DNA from: Aphrophora alni
Taxonomy: Eukaryota; Arthropoda; Insecta; Hemiptera; Aphrophoridae
Length of the DNA: 64,000 bases
Assembly (NCBI GenBank): GCA_963513935.1
Contig: OY740772.1
Coordinates: forward strand, 15,904,098 to 15,968,097
Direction of reading: 5' to 3'
Positions 58,383 through 64,000 of the stretch are shown piece by piece (positions within the stretch are counted from its first letter, which is position 1; each line of letters opens with the position of its first letter). The notes beneath the pieces are model-generated. The model did no database searches. It had not been told where the DNA came from and was given only the letters and a program-made list of their open reading frames with translations. The translations under genes and the position numbers were made by a program.

Positions 58383-58465
58383 GGAGCGTGACTGGACAAT
58401 TGAGCGTGATGTGTTACGGATTTTTGTGATGACGGCGCGTGACGTGATAATCGAGCGTGATGATG
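58383..58465 (+). repeat. Cluster of GAGCGTGA words
   Basis: GAGCGTGACTGGACAATT, GAGCGTGATGTG, GCGCGTGACGTGATAATC and GAGCGTGATGATG within 83 bp form an irregularly spaced short repeat. A plus-strand frame across it reads MERDWTIERDVL and IIERDDAKSEFF, a by-product of the repeat. Confidence 0.55.
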
Positions 58466-58499
58466 CCAAATCAGAATTTTTTTAAAATACAAAATGTAC

Positions 58500-58815
58500 A
58501 CTACTATAACGTGCCTAAAGAAGTTTTCACATCAAAAATGATGACAAATATCCGATTAAATCATATCTAAAGCACATTCTGTTTAATGTAGAAAATGTTT
58601 AAATAAATCTGTATATACAAAAGCAATGCTTTGTAGACTTACAAGGAATGACAATATACGACTATTTTACGAGAAGGAGTGCTAGAGTCAGTCACCTTTG
58701 CGGCCATTGTCTTTGTTAAGATATTCATGCATTCACAATGTTTATCATCAGCCACGAAGCGCACACCATAGTTATCATATATACTTCTCTATTCTGTACA
58801 AACTGTAACAACATA
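58500..58815. other. Unexplained stretch open on both strands
   Basis: 58640-58790 is open in a minus frame of 49 codons (GVRFVADDKHCECMNILTKT) and a plus frame of about 40 codons (LREGVLESVTFAAIVFVKIF). Composition is less AT-rich than the surroundings. Neither is recognised. Confidence 0.3.
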
Positions 58816-58919
58816 TTGTAGTTTTATACACAGGATGGTTCAAAATATCACTGCAATACTTTGGGAACTGATACTAGCGGTTCCCACTAAAAAAACTTCG
58901 TTCTGAAGTTACGTCCTGA

Positions 58920-59115
58920 TAAATTTGAGTAAAATCATTTGCCAATCCTAGCATTTTCTTACTATTTATATTTATCGACGCGTTTCGGCGTTCCTCCATC
59001 TTCAAGACCTAATTTGGTATTCAATAAGATAGTATTAAATTAAGTCTTGAAGATGGATGAAGTCCAAAACGCATCGAAAAATATAATCAATAAGAAGATT
59101 GTACTCAAATTAACT
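58920..59115. repeat. Hammerhead-like inverted pair, GGAG subfamily
   Basis: Minus strand of 58975-59007: TTGAAGAT, GGAG-GAA-CGCC, GAAACGCGTCGATAAAT. Plus strand of 59045-59085: TTGAAGAT, GGAT-GAA-GTCC, then AAAACGCATCGAAAAAT. The copies face each other about 40 bp apart and are homologous to 30.4 kb. Confidence 0.65.
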
Positions 59116-59159
59116 ACGCAGATTCTAGTAGATATAATTATTACAATATTTTAATTCCT

Positions 59160-59470
59160 AGGACGAAATAATTTTGTTCGTTTTTAAATAAATGTTGAGC
59201 TTGACTTGCGAGATAATATTAAATACAATAAAACTCGAACACAAGTTCTCACAAAAATTTCCGTTTACTTGTTAATTTTTAATTTATTGATTTTAACGCT
59301 ACTACTTTTTTACCAGCAAGTATAGAAATTACAATAATATATAAAGTGAAAAATATACGACCTAGACTGGGAATCGAACCCAAGACCTTTTACTTAATCA
59401 AACGGATTTTAACGACAAAGTCACCATCTTCAGTGATACATGAGATATTTAGAAAATAACTAAACTATAA
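59160..59470 (-). repeat. Hammerhead-like repeat (8.8/55.6-kb subfamily) split by an insertion
   Basis: Minus strand: TATCA, CTGAAGA (59427-59433), GGTGAC-TTT-GTCGTT, then AAAATCCGTTTGATTAAG, and beyond the insertion the family tail AATTTTTGTGAGAACTTGTG and TTCGAGTTTTATT. GAAAC is mutated to AAAAT. Confidence 0.65.
59271..59388 (-). mobile_element. Short tRNA-related (SINE-like) insertion with 7-bp TSD
   Basis: A 118-bp segment flanked by TTTACTT at 59264-59270 and 59389-59395. On the minus strand it begins AAGGTCTTGGGTTCGATTCC: a T-arm (TTGGG-TTCGATT-CCCAG) and perfect B-box. It lacks the A-box and anticodon arm, so it is 5'-truncated. The 3' end is AT-rich without a clean tail. Confidence 0.6.
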
Positions 59471-60790
59471 CTTGTTAGTTTTTGAAGTGTAAAATTGAAT
59501 AAAAAAGATCTCAGAAGTTTACCCACCAATTTCCAAGAAAACCTCTTCAATTTGGTGACGAAAGCCCTTTTTATTTAGGTTTAATATGATTTTGGTTTTA
59601 AATGGCTAATAAAAGCATATAAATTTGAGTAAAACTTTTACAGAATTTAATACTGCGAAAATGTATGTAAATTAAATCAATAGGAAACAAATGAAAGTTA
59701 GAGAAGCATTAAATTTTTTTTGAATTGTTTGAAATTGTAGCTTATTTCTGCCATATATTTTTTAAAAAAGAAATCAAATTTCTGTACTTTAATTGTTTTT
59801 CATTGATTTTAGTAACATCAATTTTCACAGAATTTTAGTATCTACAAGTTTTGTTTAACAATTTCAGACCTATAAGTTATTTAACAAAGTTATCCCGCCA
59901 AACAAATAAAAATGTGTTTTTTTTCTCCAATGTTTTGTATTTAACAAAAATTTTCTCAGAAATTACAGTTTTGGAATCTATTTTATTCAATTTTCCAAAT
60001 AAAAACTAATTAAATGACTAAATTTGTTACTTAATTTGGGTCCCATGAATTACAGACCCCTCTATTTTACTCTTGAAGAAATATTTCGCTAGTCGTAACT
60101 CGAAATTATGCATTTTCGGAAATATGTTTTTAAATTTTACTTATGTTTTTTTTATTACCCTTAGATTCAGTTTCGAAGTATTGTTGTGTAATTTAAAATC
60201 ACCCTTTATTCGTGTAAAACTTAACAATTCCCAGAATCCACCAAAGAATATTTCATATAGAATACATTAAAATAAAATGGTTAGTTTTAAAATTTACAAT
60301 TTGTTTATTTTACAAATGATAATGAGGATGTTTATAAACAAACTCCTTATACGAAATCAGTTTGTCTTTACATTACAGAAAAGGATTTTACAGTTTAATA
60401 TCGCCCTGCATTTGATCATTCCAAAACTTAACATAACACCAAAGTTCGTAAAGTCCATCCTTTGATGTCAACGAATGTTCACTTGGTGACAAATATCTCG
60501 CAACTCGAGAGGTTCAAGGGCTACTTGAGGACATCAAGGGGCAATTATATTCAGGACAAACTTTGCAGGAAGCGTTTCAAATATGGAATGGAGATAAAAG
60601 GAAATAGAAGTTGGCGTGGATTTATTAAGAATTTACGAGAGTCTCTCGATTTCCAAATATTTCAGTGTTTATATTTTAAACAAATAAATTTTCCATAAAC
60701 TATGCACTAACTTTCTCTAAAAACAAATATCGTAAAATATATCATTAATCGTCACAAACCTAAAATATCTGTATACGTCTTATAGGCAAG
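59471..60790. other. Stretch without a recognisable gene
   Basis: AT-rich frames at 60073-60270, 60277-60465 and 60462-60698 have no known domain. CAATTTAAAATCACCCT-like sequence near 60188 recalls a decayed ATCACCCTGTAT terminus, suggesting an old MITE. Confidence 0.4.
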
Positions 60791-60794
60791 GAAG

Positions 60795-61420
60795 AAACAC
60801 AAGTGGTGGGTACCATCATGGCATTTACCCAGCTCTATCGTACGTATAATGCAGACCCTCTAAACGCCCAAAAGCTGGTCTTTTGGGCCTTGTAAAAGAT
60901 GGTATTGTACTTTTATTACACCTCGTGAATTACAGACAAATTGTATTAGTTTTTTCCCCCAAAGAGGGGGGGAATGCGCATCTGCACCATCAGTGGCCCA
61001 GCGAGACCGACAGATGTGTGGGGCTGTACCACCTGTACGACCCACTAAAACCCTTCCTCTTTTATCTAAACCACGTTAAGATTTCCATCCTGGACCCGCG
61101 TTAGCATTACACAAGATGGCTGTTCTTCGCCAGATTAGCGTTTGCTCTGTTCTGCTAATGCTGCTGTTGCTTCACGTGTTTTGGTCGTCGACCAGACCGT
61201 TCTGTTTCTTCGTCCGTAAAATCGTCTCCACGTACTTAGCTACGGCGTCCCAGTTATCCTCTTACTTCATCATAAGCTCTACCGTGTTTTCGGGGGTGAA
61301 TTCTCCGATTGTTTCTCTCAGTACTCCTCTTTGTAGGCTCCATTGGCTGTATATGAACAATGTGTGTTCTGCATTGTCTACGGATTGTATTAGTAACATA
61401 TTTTTTTTTGGCTATAATAA
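60795..61420 (-). pseudogene. R1-like LINE: ORF2 C-terminus plus 3' UTR
   Basis: Minus-strand 5'-truncated copy. From about 61385 the frame reads SVDNAEHTLFIYSQWSLQRG, then LRETIGEFTPENTVELMM, a stop, EDNWDAVAKYVETILRTKK and QNGLVDDQNT to a stop near 61174. This is the tail that follows RNase H in R1-clade elements (AEHxLFxCxRW ... ENWxAV). The expected Cys after LF is Tyr here. The 3' UTR of about 380 bp ends GGGTAAATGCCATGATGG and TACCCACCAC, shared with family S. The plus-strand frames over this interval (60883-61104, 61116-61430) are shadows. Confidence 0.8.
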
Positions 61421-61435
61421 CAAAGTCTAACACAT

Positions 61436-62335
61436 CCAGTAATAATTACAAACTGTGTAAACCTGTAGGTGTTCTAGACAATTGCTAGAAAAGTTCAATA
61501 AAAGGAAGTCGATAGAATTACCTCTTCGAAAAATGTCAACTTATTTTAGGGAATATAGAGTATCAATTAACTGTCTGATATTTATAAAGGCATCTACTAG
61601 CTTACACCTTGTGAATAAGATATTGTAGCCAAAACAAATGCAACAACAATGCTTATTAATACAATTAGTCCTAAAATGCATTAAATGTATCACAAGGTGT
61701 ATATTTTGTTACAATAAAGAGCTGGTGTAAGCCAGTGGATGTTCTAGGCAATTAACTGAACATTATGATTTTTGAAGTGAAAACTTCCTTTGACACATTT
61801 TTGCTGAGGAGTGAACGTAAGTGAAGAGTCACGCTCGGGGTCTGTTACGTTGAATCGGGTTTACTCGGCTCCACTCGACAAAATATATATATATTAAAAA
61901 TTGAAAAATTAAAAGTTTTCAATTCTATTGCGTGGTCATAAGCATATACCCAGATTTTTGTTTTCCATTTATAACTCTGGTTTCCTCACCCAAGTAAAAA
62001 TAACAGTAGTGTTATTACACTTTTCCCCAGCTCTAGTTAATATTTTACTTGAATTTGACTTCGAAAAATAAGAAAAACCGTCTCTGGGAAATGCTTGAAA
62101 TTGCGATGTTTGAAACATTTAAGTACCTGTAAATCCTAAACAGTTAGAGATATGGAAAAATACCCAATAATAATAAAAAATTTAAATGATGCGTCATATT
62201 TAAAATCGCCATAATAAATAGCGTTTCCATTAGAAAATTACAAACTGAATACCATATTAAGACTAGAGGAAAGTTATAAGATATTTGATATTAGTCTATC
62301 TTTAGTTTTAACTCAAAAAATCCAGGGTTACTTTG
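61436..62335. other. Stretch without a recognisable gene
   Basis: Nothing supported; two near copies of CACAAGGTGTA-type words flank about 61600-61700 in inverted orientation (TTACACCTTGTG / CACAAGGTGTAT). Confidence 0.4.
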
Positions 62336-62339
62336 CATA

Positions 62340-62490
62340 TTTGGGAAGAATCTTTCACTCACTACGCTCGTGTCGGTGATTTGGCCTTGCCTAATGTAGT
62401 AACTATACGAATATCACATGTTCTTGGAAGCTCATGGTTTGAAATTACAATGTTAACAATAACTTCGCTCTTTGTCATCGTGGAGAGGTG
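62340..62490 (-). repeat. SINE-like family S, 5' fragment
   Basis: CACTCACTACGCTCGTGTCG, GTGATTTGGCCTTGCC, ACTATACGAATATCACAT and CTTCGCTCTTTGTCATCGTG align with 45590-45740. Confidence 0.65.
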
Positions 62491-62549
62491 GATTTGGAGT
62501 AGTCTACTATTACACACAGAAATATGAAAATTTGACTTAATTTATCATG

Positions 62550-62550
<1 letters not shown>

Positions 62551-62598
<48 letters not shown>
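62551..62598. repeat. (TA)n microsatellite
   Basis: About 24 TA units. Confidence 0.95.
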
Positions 62599-62602
<4 letters not shown>

Positions 62603-62624
62603 AATCGAAAAATAATGAAGAAAT

Positions 62625-62900
62625 TTTGTTTAAATAGCTGCCATTTTGACATTTTTAAAGTCATTTTTTCTGAATTTCAATAGGAGCGCGCTATAACACT
62701 CTATAACAAATTTCATGTTCCAACCTTAATTTCTATGGCAGTTATCGTGCGACAACGGTCGAAGGACGGACGAGTTGTCAAAATAATTTTTTGGTTCCAT
62801 GAAACTTAAAGATGAGTCAAAAAACGGAAATCAATTTTCTTACATTTACCAAAATATTTTTACTGATAAAGTAACTTTTCCATTTATTATTGCAAATCCG
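62625..62900 (+). repeat. Dispersed repeat family E, copy 3
   Basis: TAGCTGCCATTTTGAC, TTTTTTCTGAATTTCAATAG, CAACGGTCGAAGGACGGACG and GGTTCCATGAAACTTAAAG align with 45.8 and 51.4 kb. Confidence 0.7.
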
Positions 62901-63855
62901 ATCATTTTATTTACATAGTTTTGAAACACTCTGTTACAAAATAATCACATACAAATAAACACTACAGAAAAATTCTAACGGTGTAATGTAATATGCAAAA
63001 GACTCGTTAGGCTTACTTTTGTAAAGTAAACATTTACCTAGAACTGTTGCTGAATGACGTACATACTGTTGAGCTGGGTGGTGCAGCAGTTTTACAGCTT
63101 TGCGCATGAGCAATAAATTCAATGTCAGAACCGATGTTTTATTATTAACACAAAATGGAAACAGAAAATAAATGGCTGAATGTTTGATATTTTACTTGCA
63201 CATATACGTGTGTGAAATATGCAAATATTAGCTTTGAAATCCACAGTACCCAAAAACGTACAGATTTGAATTATTGTCTGAATCAATAATAATAATATTA
63301 TTAATTTCATTATATTTAAATGAAAAGAAAGAGAAATGTACATTTAAAAAATAATAAATGACAAGCTTCTATTAAAATAAATTTTAAGAAAATGTCAACA
63401 TTCTCAAAAGCAATCAAAACTATTCGTATTTATGTAAATATAAAATCGTATTATATATTTAAATAAAAACCTAAACTTGCTTTGCTTGTGATGTAATCCA
63501 TTCTCAGTTTAAGTTGTATTTGATTAAATTAAATGACACCAGTCGAAGGTTCATTTTTTTTTTTTTTAACCAATCATTACCGAATCGTAATATTTTTTAT
63601 TTGCTATATTGCACACAGGTTTGGGTAATTATATATTAAATTTCTATAAAATTTATCGAAATCTATAGAGCAGATTTTGAGAAATTACGTATTTTATAAC
63701 ACCATTGGCGTACATTTGATTACTTTTATTAATAACTCACGAATCAAGATTTTTGTAGAGATGTCGACCATATTTTTTTGGGTCCTTAGAGGCTACACTG
63801 TAAAAAATCGTTGAAGAAGATTATGTAAAATGGTTTAATTGGACATTTCTCATAA
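62901..63855. other. Stretch without a recognisable gene
   Basis: Diffuse repeat AGAGATGTCGACCATATTTT at 63757 (also near 9105). No coding frame is supported. Confidence 0.4.
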
Positions 63856-63857
63856 TA

Positions 63858-63912
63858 AAAACTTATACACAACGTTTCTAGAGTATAAATCAACTTCCGT
63901 TATCAATTGTAA
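63858..63912 (-). repeat. Family H motif, isolated copy
   Basis: Minus strand: TTGATAACGGAAGTTGATTT, ATACTCTAGAAACGTTGTGT, matching the 5.7- and 28.6-kb copies. Confidence 0.55.
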
Positions 63913-64000
63913 AATTAGAACATAAAAGAGAAGAACAACAACATAGCCTAGAGCCATATTAGAAACTAAAACTAAATCTATAAGCAAAGAAATAAATCAA

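Noticed and set aside
60883..61430. Plus-strand ORFs (one with a hydrophobic, signal-like start)
   Set aside because: The minus strand encodes a recognisable LINE C-terminus here, so these are antisense shadows.

Overview
The window is AT-rich eukaryotic DNA, most likely from an insect with a large, repeat-filled genome. It has no operons, closely packed ORFs, rRNA or intact tRNA. It does have long microsatellites, interstitial TTAGG runs (the common insect telomere repeat), decayed non-LTR retrotransposons, mariner-like and PIF/Harbinger transposon relics, and many inverted-repeat elements. The order cannot be fixed from the sequence. No intact protein-coding gene is visible. Much of the window could be intronic or intergenic.

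Layout. 0-9 kb: C-terminal and catalytic fragments of a mariner-like transposase, a TIR element, a 1.6-kb foldback, a perfect 75-bp hairpin and a hammerhead-like foldback. 9-15 kb: an unrecognised minus-strand ORF, a second TIR element, another hammerhead-like foldback and a long CT microsatellite. 15.8-20.1 kb: two satellite-like arrays (52-bp and about 119-bp monomers), with a possible terminal exon between them. 21-23 kb: a foldback MITE and the best-spliced exon candidate (minus strand, 22571-22699). 23.8-25.6 kb: a LINE with endonuclease and RT remnants. 27-35 kb: further LINE pieces, hairpin families and dispersed repeats. 37-43 kb: a TIR element, a 217-bp homopurine tract, a minus-strand coding remnant with a poly(A) signal, and a deleted PIF/Harbinger element. 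44-50 kb: a SINE-like repeat, a transposase N-terminus and an unrecognised ORF. 50-64 kb: more dispersed repeats, a 220-bp GA microsatellite, the best-preserved hammerhead-like pair, a 3' fragment of an R1-like LINE and AT microsatellites.

How the parts relate. Three separate transposase fragments (47 kb, 6 kb, 0 kb) supply the N-terminal, middle and C-terminal parts of one transposase type. The 3' end of the 0-kb copy ends in a CCGGGTGTTC-type terminus like those of the non-coding TIR elements, which are therefore plausible non-autonomous partners. The R1-like LINE at 61 kb shares about 100 bp of 3' end with a dispersed non-coding family, as LINE/SINE pairs do.

The most interesting system is a set of small inverted-repeat elements. 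Each carries a [C/U]UGANGA - hairpin - GAAAC core resembling a hammerhead ribozyme. The core is constant while the hairpin differs between subfamilies with pairing kept. All functional statements are inferences from reading the sequence; no search or folding program was run.
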